From: Chimonanthus salicifolius
Lineage: Eukaryota; Streptophyta; Magnoliopsida; Laurales; Calycanthaceae
Direction of reading: 5' to 3'
DNA length: 64,000 nt
Assembly: GCA_013350335.1 (NCBI GenBank)
Contig: CM023540.1
Span: 53,320,905-53,384,904 of the forward strand
Part shown: in pieces, positions 1 through 11,178 of the stretch
Layout of the letters: every line of letters starts with the position of its first letter
Numbering within the stretch: position 1 is the first letter of the stretch
The notes under the pieces: model-generated
Seen by the model: the letters and a program-made list of their open reading frames with translations, nothing else
Databases searched by the model: none
What the model was told of the DNA's origin: nothing
Position numbers and translations under genes: made by a program

Positions 1-344
1 CTTAATCACAGCCGAATTAGGATCTCTTCAATGCCTTGGGACTCATTCATATAAGCCAGCCATGTGAGGTGAGTCACGCCTTTGCCTTGTTTGCACGTGT
101 GGAGGTTGGCTCACAAGTGTGGAAGATTGTTGGGCCGATGGGCCTGCCTTCTGGGCCTGGGCTTGGCTCGCTGGTGCTTGGATCGGGTTGGCTTCATTAG
201 CTGAATCCCACTGTCCTCTGTCAATTTTACACAAGAAAATTCAGACACCTAGTATGATTCATTCATTGATTTTCCGTTCTTCGATTTTTGATGAAATTTG
301 TTGTAAAAGTCTAAAGCTATTGCCAGGATCTCATCCTCTGTTGA
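1..344. other. non-coding 3' flank of gypsy-A
   Basis: This stretch lies downstream of the integrase tail of the minus-strand gypsy-A element and may be 3' untranslated or LTR sequence running off the window edge. Two short overlapping open frames here, one per strand, resemble no known protein. I could not find a polypurine tract or LTR boundary, so the nature of the stretch stays open. Confidence 0.4.
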
Positions 345-1593
345 ACTGATGTATGCATCATCCTCTCCATGCCGATGAGAAGTCGACTTTGAGTTTGTGT
401 CACCTTCCAGTTTGAAGCTCTCTCCTCCTTAATAGATGTTCAGGTCGGACACATTGAAGGCATCATAAATATTGAGTTCTTCTGGTAGCTTCACTTGATA
501 CACATTGTAGATAATCCACCTTAGAACCTCGTATGGACCAATGGTTCTGATTTTCAGCTTACCATAAGTTCTTGTGGGAATCCCTCCTTCGGAGGTGTAC
601 CCATACTAAGCACCGTTGTTGAAGACGCTATGTCACTTGTGTCTATCTGTAATTTCTTTGAACTTGAGGTTACTTTGTTTAATTTTGTGACGTGCCTACT
701 CATGCAACTGCTATATTTCTACAATTAAATCTTCAACTACTTGAGATTTGGGATCTTTTGAAGGTAATGGAACCAAGTATAACACATTCTTGTTGTTGGA
801 ACCATACACAACCAAGAATGGACTATGACTTATCATGCAACTTGTCGATTTATTATAGGCGAATTCAACATGAAATAAGATCAAATCGTATTGACTCGGC
901 CTCCAGCCAATCAAACTTCTCAGGAGATTACCCAGAGTCCGACTAGCCACCTCAGCTTGATCATCGGTCTGTGGATGATAAGTGTTCCTAAACTCCAATT
1001 ATGTTCCCAAGTATCACCATAGAGAAATCCAAAAGTGACTCATGAACTCCGTATCTTTGTCAGAGATGACCGACTTGGGAATATCATGTAGCTTGACCAC
1101 CTCTTCAAATATAAAGTCGCCACATGTGAAGCGTCGCTTTCCGACTTGGTATGAAATGCACCATTTTCGAAAATCTATCCACCATAACTAATTTTTTTCC
1201 ATACTTTGTAGTGTCCTCCATAGTCTTTGGACAAAATCCATGGATACATCCTCCCATGGTGTTTTTAGAATTGGAAGAGGAGTATATAATCCAGTATTCC
1301 GTGAGTGTCTATTGGTTGCTTGACACACATAAAAATGGCTAACAAATCTGCTCACTTCCCGCCTCATACTCGGCCAAGAGAATTTGTCTTCCAATAATTC
1401 CATGGTATTATCTCAACCAAAGTGACTTGCTAGTCCGCCACCATACAGTTCTTTCACTAGTCGATCTCACAACAAACATTGCAGAATACATAATCTAGAA
1501 CCTCTAAATAAGTACACATCTTGCATGCCATACTTGTTCATAGGTTCATTCTAGCTTAGCCGATGCCAAATAGTCCAAAATAGAGATCATGCT
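345..1593 (-). pseudogene. gypsy-A integrase and C-terminal tail (broken)
   Basis: This is the integrase end of a Ty3/gypsy polyprotein, which would insert element cDNA into host DNA. Read on the minus strand, the zinc-binding region near 1188-1440 shows LLEDKFSWPSMRREVSRFV and then CQATNRHSRNTGLY, followed by the core start PWEDVSMDFV. Near 711-998 the core end shows YHPQTDDQAEV and VVYGSNNKNVL. A tail near 430-660 looks like the usual C-terminal domain. Frameshifts and stops separate the blocks, so it cannot make protein. The upstream RNase H part lies beyond 10098, because solo LTR S1 splits the gene here. The sequence style suggests a CRM/Reina-like chromovirus, but the clade is not certain. 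Confidence 0.85.
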
Positions 1594-2315
1594 TGTCACA
1601 GCTCAAACAATAAGAATCACGACTAATTTTTTTTATTTTGAAAAAAAAAAAAAAGAAAAGAAATTCCCACTCACATGTGTGGAAAAATCTCGTTAGAATG
1701 AGATTCCATTAATTCCAAACTCTTTCGGAGCTCCGAGTCTCTACCCAAATTTTGGTAGTCTTATATGTAAATGGGACCTTTTGACGATTAATCCCACCTC
1801 TTGAATCATATATCATAATAATTGAATTGCAATCTCATTTTATTCATATACATTCCCATATATTTATATCCATCAAATAATTTTGTCAGTCCATGTACTA
1901 TTTTACACACTTGCAAGAAAGTACTAATTACATTGTTCTGACACAAGTTCACAAACCATAAGTTTATATACGTGCAACTTCATAATGGAAACACCTAATG
2001 CCGATTGTAAAACATCATATTTTCAAAATACAAAACATGTAGACATCTTTAAATCATGCACTAGTCTCGTCCATGGGGTCCCATGGACTCCATTTGTGTG
2101 AAGTGTCCTGCAACTATGAGGGGCCAGTACCAGTATTTTAGAAGTTAATTCATGTATATAAACGCACACGTCCGCATGTTTAATACCAACAATCAAACGT
2201 GTAAATTATTCGCATCCATTACCACTTTAAATCATTCTCCATTTAATTCTAAGGGGATACACTCCCATTTCCCCAAACATCACCTCATCTTCCCTCTAAT
2301 ATTTCACCTCTCCTC

Positions 2316-3082
2316 CCATGCATGGCACATACCTGCGTGTACTTCTACGCATAACACAAGCCCTACTCTCGAGCTACAACCTCATCCAACGTGTGACACT
2401 TCCCCGCGTGCACTTATACACATAGTACAACCCCTATTCTCGGGCTACAATCTCATACTATGTGTGGCACGTCCCCATTTGCACTTCTACGCATAGCGCA
2501 ACCCCTAAACTCATCCTATGTGTGGTACATCCCACGTGCACTTCTACGCATAATACAACACATATTCTCCGGCTACAATCTCATCCTATGCATAGCACGT
2601 CTCCTCGTGTACTTCTATGGATAATACTTATCCAAGCGAGATACATGTCACGATGACTACCTGTGACGACCTGACCCAACCTCCATCACGATATTGTCCG
2701 CTTTGGGCCCACAAACCCGTACTATTTTCCTTTGGGCCCGACCCACCTGACGAAGCCCAAAAGGCCTCATGATGGAAGAGGGTTGCCCCCTCTTTAAATT
2801 CCCTCATCACCTAGTTGCGTTGGGCAATTTGGGACTTTTCCCACATCCAGCTCAGTGCTAGGTATTACAATCCACCCCCTTTAGACCAAAGTCATCCCCG
2901 GCTCTGTTATGTCACACTGATAGGGGTCCACACACATCCTATGGGTGGCACGTCCCCGCGTGCACTTCTACATATAGTAAACCCCTCCTTTCGGGCTACA
3001 ATCTCATCCAATGCATGGCACGTCCCTGCATGCACTTCTACGCATAGTACAATCCCTACTCTCGGGCTACAGTGTCATCCTA
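2316..3082. repeat. minisatellite of about 70-bp units inside S1
   Basis: About seven degenerate units repeat the order GGCACGTCCCCGCGTGCAC, CTTCTACGCATAGTACAA, CCCCTACTCTCGGGCTACA, ATCTCATCCTATG. Units are visible at 2316-2640 and again at 2931-3082, separated by a TRIM fragment at 2662-2930. The array continues after S2 at 8323. Short open frames across it (2152-2656 and 2815-3087) come from the repeat and are not genes. Confidence 0.85.
2662..2930 (-). mobile_element. TRIM fragment: one LTR plus part of the internal region
   Basis: An LTR-like block runs from TGTGACGACC at 2662 to TATTACA at 2869. It carries the TRIM hallmark AATATTGTCCGCTTTGGGC seen in the TRIMs at 11-14 kb. The next bases, ATCCACCCCCTTTAGA, look like the complement of a polypurine tract. 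The second LTR is missing, and the end near 2930 is approximate, where the minisatellite resumes. On the minus strand GGGAATTTAAAGAGGG may correspond to the TATA region of intact copies. Confidence 0.7.
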
Positions 3083-3400
3083 TGTAGTGACCTAGCCCTT
3101 AAAATTGGTTTTTAAATTAAACAATGATTGAGTAAACACGTGGGGACGTGCCTAACTTGTGTGGGAGGGTGTTGGGAACCTCCCAATGGGACCCAGAGAA
3201 CCCAGTTGGAACCTGGGAAATTCTTTCATGTAATTTTTTAGTACTCGAGCCTTTCTCAAGGGCTCGAGCTAGGGGCTCGAGTCAGGGAGCAAAAATGTTT
3301 ACAGAAGGGAAAAAAATCAACTGTCGGGTCCAAGTACTCAAACCAGAGCTCGAGTCATTGAAGCTCGAGGATTCCTTCAAGCCCTCGAGGGCGACAATTC

Positions 3401-3553
3401 TGTAGAAAAAATAAAACTGTGTATTACTCATAAAGGTCTGTTACATATATATAGCCTCTAACGACCCTAGGGCTATCTTAATCAAACTCAACTTCTAATC
3501 TAATAATCCAAACTTAGAAACCTAAATACATACTAAATCTAATATATTCAACA
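3401..3553 (-). repeat. 3' LTR of the non-autonomous element
   Basis: This is the element's downstream LTR as read on the minus strand, about 153 bp. It aligns along its whole length with 5907-6061 with only scattered differences, for example near GCCTCTAACG versus ATCTCTAGCCG. Confidence 0.9.
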
Positions 3554-5906
3554 TTCCCTCTTAAACTCAAGTGGTTCAGCACTTTGTGTTTACAATTATT
3601 GAACAAAAATAAATAAATTAATAACTATATAAACCAAGTGTCAACTGACGCCATCTAGTGGAGTGGAAGCAAATCAATGGTGAAGACGTGCCGATGAAGC
3701 CAAAACTGAACCAATGTTCCACATGTGCTGCAAGTTATAAAACCGATGCTGAACTTACTCCAACTCTCCTTCTTTCCACGTGCATCCTAAAGAAAAAGGC
3801 CCAAAGTTACTTGCAAAATCAATGTCAATGCCGATGTCAATGCCAAGAACCAATACCAGTGCCGTCAATACTGATGCCACTTCCAATTCCAAAGAACAAA
3901 TTGTCAAAGTGCGAAAAGGCTGCGAATTCCAAAGAAAACAAGAAACCAAATCCTTAAAACTTTGGCTGCAAACGGAGGAGACAAAGTGCCATACGGCTGC
4001 AAAGGGTACCAACGAAATCAAATCTGCCTGAAAAGATAGAAAGACAACGGCAAATGCAAAACTGGACTACAAAGGGGCTGGCTCAAAGTCCAATGACAAG
4101 AGGGAAAACAAAGGCAAATCAATGGCACGAGAGAATGCAAATCAAGATCGATCGAGATTGGAGAAGAAGAAAGAGACCAAGAGAAACAAAAGGAAGAACC
4201 AAGTGCATTCTCACAAACTGATCAAAAAATTATTTTTTTTCGGGGCAGAAGCAAACGGATACCAACCAAAGCAAAGTGGCAAAAGTAGGTAATACAATAC
4301 AGCATCAAACGGACAATAGGTTGTAGGGCGTGGGTTTTTCTAGTAGAAGCATTATGTGTCTCACCATCAATTGTTTTCAACTCTGAATCACAGAAAGGGT
4401 TAAACATGCAATGCAGGAAACTACGTGTGGCAATAGGAGTGAACAAAACATATCTGACGTCCAAGAGGAGCCAAGCAAGAGTGGGTTGTCCATCACCCCC
4501 ATCTTGTGATAATGACCTCGGTGAGGTAGAGACAGCAGCAAAAACAGTCTAGCCGGCGAGAGAACAGAAACAACGAACACCAAATGCAGCAGGCCGATCA
4601 GATCTGAAGCGAGAAAATCGACGTATATCAAGGAGACGAGGCCAACTACAGAATGGTGTGCAATCGAAAAGGAGAAGGGCACAAGGACAACACAAAGTCA
4701 GATCTGCAGGGATGTTGCAAAGGCAAAGAGGTTGAACCGGGCAGAGCAAGGTGTTACAAATAGGGGAGAGGCTCAATTGGTGTTGATATCACCACTATAA
4801 CAAAGGGGCAGTGCAGAACTGATTCTTCTCCCTGTGTTGCAAGGTGCGTTCATGTACAGGGTGGGCTGAGGATCAGAGGGTTGCAAACAGTTCAACAAAG
4901 GCCTGATGGATGTGATTCAGGCAGCCCAAAAGTTTCCATGGCAGGGTTGGCAGCAGCGGTTCCATATCGGAAGGGAGAAAGAGATCTGCAATGCAAACTG
5001 AGTTGGAAGGCAAGAGCAGCGACAACGGCTAAGAATGAATCTGGAACAAAACTGGTGGCTGATTGCAAAACTACCTGCAGATCTGAGAGAGGAAGATGAA
5101 GGAGAGAGTGAAAATCTCATACAAACAAATCGGGGTGCAGTCGGATGTTAAGTACTGGGTAGTGGGCGATGAACAGAGAACAGGCGAAGGTGACGTGCGG
5201 ATCTGGGGCTGCAAGAGAGGGCGAATGACAGGAACAATAGAGGTGAAACAAAGGGCAGTAGAGCAACCGAGCAGTATTTGATCTGCAGATCTCGACAGGG
5301 GGATTAGATTTGAAGAGAGAAACGTCAAAAATGAGAGGAGATCTGGCGGCTGATCTACTTCAATAATGAAGAGGGTTTCAAAGAAGAATAAAGCAGAGGG
5401 GCGTCTGCGAGATGAGAGGCAGCAGAGAGGAATAACAAATCAGGACTAGTGTCGAAGGGTTGGACGGATTGCTAGAGGATGGAGATTTGTGCAAAAGGGT
5501 ACTGCTTGCCGAACTGATGCAGATCGGATGCAAAGATGCTAAAACGAACACCAGATCTGAGATTTCTCAGATCCAGCAGGATGCAAGATGAAGAAAGGTT
5601 GCAGATCTGGAAAAATCGCAGGCCCATCACGATGGTGAATCAAAGAGGCACCAGGGCATCTCAGATTTGGTGAGACTGCAATGTGCAAAACCAAAAACAG
5701 AGATGAACTCAAACTTCTCAGCCAGCGACGTTCAAACAAAGCCGGGGCTTTTTTTCCTTAGCGATGCAAATCATCAAAAGAGGGGAATGGCAAAATCATG
5801 TGCCCCCTCCCTCTACCAGGCGTGTCTGCCGTGGCAGAGGGAGAGAAGCTGAACAAGGATTTTCTTTGTCTCTAAATGAAACTTAGGATCGAATAGGTTG
5901 ATACCA
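3554..5906 (-). other. internal region without retrotransposon coding
   Basis: About 2.35 kb lies between the two LTRs. On either strand the longest open frames are about 100 codons and show no gag, protease, RT or integrase motif. The plus strand has a small array of TGTCAATGCC-type units near 3820-3880. From about 4600 to 5740 the motif GATCTG or CAGATCT recurs many times in a purine-rich setting. It may be captured or drifted sequence; I do not recognise its source. Confidence 0.6.
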
Positions 5907-6061
5907 TGTAGAAAAAATAAAACTGTGTATTACTCATAAAGGTCTATTACATATATATAATCTCTAGCCGACCCTAGGGTTATCTTAATCAAACTCAACT
6001 TCTAATATAATAATCCAAACTTAGAACCTTAAATACATACTAAATCTAATATATTCAACAA
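5907..6061 (-). repeat. 5' LTR of the non-autonomous element
   Basis: About 155 bp, partner of 3401-3553. The primer-binding site TGGTATCAACC lies immediately next to it on the minus strand, which fixes the element's orientation. Confidence 0.9.
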
Positions 6062-7489
6062 ATTCGACTAAGTATAAGTAACCTTAAGTTTGCAATTTTT
6101 GGCTCATTTCTCCTCCTCTAGGCCAAAGACCTCAGACCCTTCCCAGCTGAGAGAGAGACAGAGGTAATCTTCCTCCTCCCTAAATCTTGTCATGCATTCT
6201 TTGTATTGGAGTATCCTTCCTCAAGCCTTCCTCCTTTTGGGTCTTTTGCATCTTAAGGTAATCTTGTACCCCTTACCACTCAAATCCTTGTAAGTTGATG
6301 TGTTTCCTTTAATTTAAATAGAGTGGATTTTTGGGGATACATTTTGTGTATTTCACGGAGCAGGTTGAATGTTGGATTGGAGATTTAGGAGATTGCATGG
6401 ATGGGTTTGGTCCAAGGAAGGGTTAATTGATGGTGTAAAATAATGAACACTTGGAGAAATTGTGGGGTTTCATCCCAAAAGTATATTGGAGCCAAACATT
6501 GTGTGAGAATGGTATCTATGCATTGAAAATTGGAGATTTGCTTTGATTAGGGTTTCAATACCCTAAGTAAACTACAGAAATTGGGGGTGGATGGATCAAA
6601 GGTTGGTTATGCTTGACCATTTGCAATGTGGACTTATAATTGGGGTAACTTGGACCTAATCCCCTGGTTGGATGGGGTTTGGCTACCCAATTGGGGGTTT
6701 ACCTTTGTAATTTAATTAGAGGTTTGGTGATGAAAGGTGAGGATTTCTACCCTAGTACATGTATAGGGCACCGAACACTTAAATGGTGAATCCCATTGGG
6801 TAAGTTGTGGTTGTTTGTGAATGTGCAGTGCTCAATCCTCCCGACTCAAGTGAGCATCAACCCATGGATAACCTAGAAGTATGCTAGAGCCTTAAGGTGA
6901 GTAGAACTTCACACCATAGTAGTATTGTTTCGTGGAATAGAACGTTCATGAATGAAAATGGATGTATGATTGTATATTAGTAGTTATACATCGACAAAAT
7001 GATGAATGTTGTCTGTTTGATTGGTGAATGCGATGGGGTAGGATGAATATGTAAAACGGGGCTTGGAATTATGAGGGGCTAAACCATTGTAAGTATAGAC
7101 AAGTCAGGATATAATTGCCCCAATGACGAGAATTGATTTACTCCGAGTTGGGTGTGATGGGTGAAAAACATGTGGAATGGCTTGTATTGAATTTATGGAA
7201 TTTGTCATTTAGTATGGTAATGTGTACTCCATTATGAATAATATTGATGTTGATTTGTGGTATGATAACCATGTTTATTTGTTTGAGTAGATTGTGATGT
7301 TGTAAGATGCTCACATGTAAAATTTTGATGATATGAGAATGCATGGTTTTAATGTGAGCAATTGTATATGTTTGACATATCCATGTTATACATCAGCATG
7401 GGGATAGACGGGACAAGTGTGTGCATGGGTCCCAGTTGTATGTACACCTTGTTGTTTGTGATGGAGTACGTATACGAAGTTGCACTAGG

Positions 7490-7610
7490 CACATAGACTA
7501 AGTCGTGTTGGACACTCAGTCTAAGTTGTGTCATGATGTGGATGGGTGTGCAGACTAAGTCGTACTGAGTGCGCAGACTAAGTCGCACTGAGCACGAAGA
7601 CTAAGTAATG
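7490..7610. repeat. short array of AGACTAAGTCG units in S2
   Basis: At least five degenerate copies of a 22-27 bp unit built on GCAGACTAAGTCGYACTGAG follow one another. Their position in the middle of a solo LTR fits the local repeat clusters seen in the other LTRs of this window. Confidence 0.6.
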
Positions 7611-8322
7611 CTAACCTGCAGGTTGTGTCCTGGTGTGTTGTGTTAGACGTTGCCTTGGGGAGTGATTGGGAGTGATGCACTTCATATCATTTATTCCATC
7701 TTGCATTGCATAGTACGATTATGCCTTTTATAAATTGTGTATGAACTCATAGTGTGTATTAAATTCCTCTGCTTCTCACTGGGCATGGTATGCTCCCACC
7801 CTCATAGTTTCAATAACAGACTTGGAGTTGGGGTTTGAAGGACCCCTTTTCGGAGGCATAGGAGCTGGCCCCGACAAGGACTTAGTTATGGCCCATGTTT
7901 TGTATTTTGATTTTTTTTTTTCACATGCGAGATTATTGTAATGTAATTAAGGAGTTTCATATCTGTGTTGTTTTATTTAATGGACTTTGTTTGAAAACAA
8001 TTAAACCTTGAAACATTTGTGGTATGGAGAATTGTAGTAATGTTGATTGCCAATATAGCGTAGGGAGCAAGTTGTGGGTTGTTAAGTGTGATATGAACAA
8101 TTAATTTTGGTTCCTTGATTGTTTATCTGGCCAGGGAAAAATCCCTATAGTCCAGTTTATAGGGGAGACTCTACCAAAATTTCAGAAGGGTCATTTGGCC
8201 CTTGATGGGTCTTGGACCTTTAAGGTTTTTCTTAGGACTTTGTCTTTCCCCCGTGCGATCTAAGTTGCTTGTGTTATGTGTAAAAAAAATTGGTAACGTG
8301 TCTCGAAGGTCGAGCCATGACA

Positions 8323-8440
8323 CCCTATGCTTGGTACGTCCCTGCGTGCACTTCTACGCATAGTACATATCCAAGCGAGATACGTGTCACGATGACAACA
8401 AGTGTCCTTCTACGTTTCTCTCTACTTCGGATGGCGTGTC
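8323..8440. repeat. right-hand remainder of the S1 minisatellite
   Basis: The TACGTCCCTGCGTGCAC and TTCTACGCATAGTAC units resume directly after S2. The following ATCCAAGCGAGATACGTG and CACGATGAC match 2630-2655, which lies just before the TRIM fragment. This confirms that S2 was inserted into a pre-existing array. Confidence 0.75.
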
Positions 8441-10097
8441 ACGATGTCAGAGCATGCCTTTCTACATATCCGCGACTATAGGCCATCACAATTTAGTGCC
8501 CCTTTTCCTCCTACTCATATCACACAACAACTCCACACATTTCACCTCACTACACACACTTCTCCACCCATGAACATATTTTCACAAGCAAGTGTATTTA
8601 ATAACATCACACTTCTACATATCAAGGCATGAATATTCTCAACACTAAATGTGCAATGCAAGCATATCCTCACATGTATCATGTCTACAATGATATTTCA
8701 TACCACATCCATTCCCAAACTAACACATGCATTTCCTACATTGCAAACTTCATTCATAGCATGCTACATAAATTTTCTCAAGGAAGCTCATAGACCATTC
8801 ACCCAATTCACAAACAACTCATTTCATTAAGCTCTGACAACTCATTAAACACTCACATGCTAATCATACTGCATAGGAATTAAAGAATGAGACCAAGCGG
8901 AGTTCTTCCCCTCACCTAGCGGCACTAGGGCGAGCTCGGATCTCCCATGGGTTGATGAATGTCTGCGCCGAGATGGTGAGGTTTAATTTAACAATACAAA
9001 CACAAAGAGGAAACAATCATTAGTCTCAATTTAGGGGAATTGGGCTCCAATCTCACACTAGGGGTAAAAACCTAAACTTTTCGCCCAATTTTAAGCACTC
9101 TAAGTATATACTGGATCTCATCAAAGGCTATGCTCCCAACCATTTGGGTAGCATACATTTATTTTAGGGAAGCCTCCATTTTCCTATTTTGTCATTTGAC
9201 TTAGGATTTTCAACCCAAACTCAAAGTCAAGCACCAAACATTCAAAGGTTTAGACCCAAATTTACCCAATCAAGAGCAAAATCCAAAATTTTCCATACCT
9301 ACAAGTCCAGCCCAACCTTTTCCTAAATTTTGATTGCTACAGACCAAAACCCATTTGGGGGTGGCTCCACTACATGTAATGATCCAAATCTTAGGTTCCA
9401 CACTTAGTCCTCTCCCTAGAAATCAATTTCCCCCTAATTCAAGCAATAAGATCCTCCCTAATGTCATCATCTCATCTCCAATCAAATCCCAAGAAACTAA
9501 ATCAAAATCCTTAGGCAAGAAGATGAAGATTAGCTCAGAGGGAGAGAAATCCAAGCAAGGGTGGGGTTGCTCCAATGAGAAAAACCAAGGAGGAAGACTT
9601 GATGGATAGAAAAAATCAATCCTCCCACATGCAATGGGGTTAAAAAGGGGAAGAAATTGAGGAAGAATGGGTCTTCTCTCGGTGGGGAAGGAGGAGAAAT
9701 TAGCTAGGCTTGGTTAGGAGTGAAATGGTTCAAATATTAAGTCATTTCTGTGCATTCTCGTATCTCGAGACCATTCTCGAGCCCTCGAGCTGGACCTTCG
9801 AGTTCGTGAGGTGCCATTTGACAATTTTGCACCTCTTCACTAAATGACCACAACTTGAGCTACAGAACTCAAAATTTGACATTCTTATACTTTTTGGAAA
9901 ATTATTTGACGGATATATCTAACAGAACAAATCTCATCTAATTTGAAGTTTATTTCGTACCTCAAATGGCTCTTATAAGTCAGACCTATTGTAAAATCTC
10001 TCGATTTTATGGTCAACTTGGTCCACTAGGTGCCAGGTGTCACTTCCACCCATTTTCTACGAGAATTTTCAATAATTTGGTGGGTCAAGTTGTCACA
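8441..10097. other. remainder of S1, no gene
   Basis: This is the non-coding right part of solo LTR S1. It is AC-rich from 8500 to 8870. CTCGAG palindromes cluster at 9768-9792. A plus-strand open frame at 9334-9609 is lysine-rich and matches nothing I know, so I treat it as chance. Confidence 0.5.
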
Positions 10098-11178
10098 ATT
10101 GCTTATATGAATCCTTAAAACTCTTGTTCAACAAGGTCGATCTCCTGTTAAGGGCGTCTGCCACTTTGTTTTGAACTTCGGATTTATGTTGTACTACAAA
10201 TGTAAAAACTTGTAGAAAATAAATTCACTTAGCGTGACTGGCATTGAGCTTGTGTTGCCCGTTAATATACCTCAGTGCTTAATTATCTGAATTAATCATA
10301 AAGGGTTGATGAAGAAGATAATGGCTTTGTAGAATTTCATAAAACCTTAAGTTGTATATAGAATACTTCTTTTGAGCTCCTCTCCACTTTTCACTATAGA
10401 ATGCCACTAGTTGTTGTTCTTGTTTAAGCACTACTCTTACGCCAACATGAGATGCATCACAATTAACTATGAATTGTTTGGTGAAATTTAAAATGGCTAG
10501 AACTAGAGCTGTGATCAACTTATGCTTGATAGTATTGAATCTCTTTTCTGTAGTTGTCGTCCATTGGAACTCCCCATTTTTCAAGTAATCTGTCAACGGA
10601 GCTATAATTATGTTGAAGTTCTCGATGAACCAAGCCAATCCATGAAATCCCTGCACCTCATGTACAATCTTTGGTGTCGGCCAGCTGCGCACTTCTTTCG
10701 GTTTTGCCTCGTCTACCTTAATTCCACTTGCACTCACCATATATCCTAAGAATATAACCTTGTTAGTCATAAATGTTCATTTTTTTATTTACGTACAATT
10801 TTTCTTTTTTCAAGGTTTCAAAAACCTGGCGAAGGTGCTCGATGTGTTTTCTCGGCTCGACTATAGATAAGAATATCATCAAAGTAGACCACGACGATTT
10901 TACCAATAAAAGGCTTGAGTACCTGGTTCATAACCCGGATAAAGGTGCTCGGAGCATTGGAGAGTCCAAATGGCATGACAAACCATTCATACAACCATTC
11001 TTGAGTTTTGAATGGATTCTAAACTGATGGTACTTAGCCTACAAGTCAACTTTGGAGAATAGAACTACCCCTCTTAACATATTCAACATAACAATAACAA
11101 ATGGTAATTTTGTTGATAGCCCTACTATCAACACGCATTTGCCAACTGTTGTCTTTCTTTGGAGGCAATAATGTTAGC
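10098..11178 (-). pseudogene. gypsy-A reverse transcriptase C-terminal half and RNase H
   Basis: On the minus strand this reads as the second half of a Ty3/gypsy RT followed by RNase H. It begins at the TRIM boundary with PPKKDNSWQMRVDSRAINKI, then has [13 protein letters not shown] (plus strand about 10868-10905) with the catalytic YFDD intact. The connection block VIFLGYMVSASGIKVDEAK and the RNase H start IVNCDASHVG follow. It ends with QNKVADALNRRSTLL near 10150. A frame of 163 codons survives at 10279-10770, but frameshifts break the rest. The part between the PPKKD block and YFDD is shortened. RT N-terminal sequence continues past TRIM-1 at 11832. Confidence 0.9.

Larger units (their letters stand above)
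3401..6061 (-). mobile_element. non-autonomous LTR retrotransposon, 2.66 kb
   Basis: Two near-identical LTRs bound this element: 3401-3553 and 5907-6061. On the minus strand the LTR reads TGTTGAATATATTAG ... TTTTTTCTACA. The primer site next to the 5' LTR is TGGTATCAACC (plus strand 5896-5906), a relative of the initiator-Met site. A purine tract, TTAAGAGGGAA, sits before the 3' LTR. A 4-bp duplication ATTC flanks it (3397-3400 and 6062-6065). The 2.35 kb internal region has only small unrelated open frames, with no gag, RT or integrase signature, so the element would depend on proteins supplied by a partner. The LTR style points to Copia. LTR similarity suggests a fairly recent insertion compared with the TRIMs. 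Confidence 0.85.
3083..8322 (+). mobile_element. solo LTR S2, split by an LTR element
   Basis: The unit starts TGTAGTGACCTAGCC and ends GAGCCATGACA; the two ends are partly inverted copies of each other. It lies inside a minisatellite unit, and its flanks are TCCTA (3078-3082) and CCCTA (8323-8327), a 5-bp TSD with one change. Without the nested element at 3401-6061 it is about 2.57 kb, a plausible solo LTR. It contains a CTCGAG cluster at 3243-3390, a purine/pyrimidine-rich stretch near 6110-6260, and an AGACTAAGTCG array at 7490-7610. The text CTCACTGGGCATGGTATGCT near 7779 resembles the middle of Tekay-type LTRs and is the reason for the plus orientation. No coding region was recognised. 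Confidence 0.7.
1594..10097 (-). mobile_element. solo LTR S1, split by nested insertions
   Basis: On the minus strand this unit runs from TGTGACAACTTG (at 10097) to GAGCTGTGACA (at 1594), giving TG...CA ends. It sits exactly where the gypsy-A frame breaks. Flanks on the minus strand are AGCAAT and AGCAT, a near-perfect 5-bp TSD with one extra base. Joining the flanks restores a continuous gypsy reading frame between RNase H and integrase, which supports the boundaries. After subtracting S2 and the TRIM piece, about 3 kb remains, fitting a chromovirus-type LTR. No gag or pol of its own is visible. It holds the minisatellite at 2316-3082 and 8323-8440, and CTCGAG palindromes near 9768-9792. Confidence 0.7.

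Noticed and set aside
2152..3087. Series of plus-strand frames with repeated Cys/His/Thr words
   Set aside because: Produced by translation of the 70-bp minisatellite.
3148..3405. 85-codon plus frame with Glu/Ser/Leu repeats
   Set aside because: Overlaps the CTCGAG palindrome cluster and crosses the border of the inserted LTR element.
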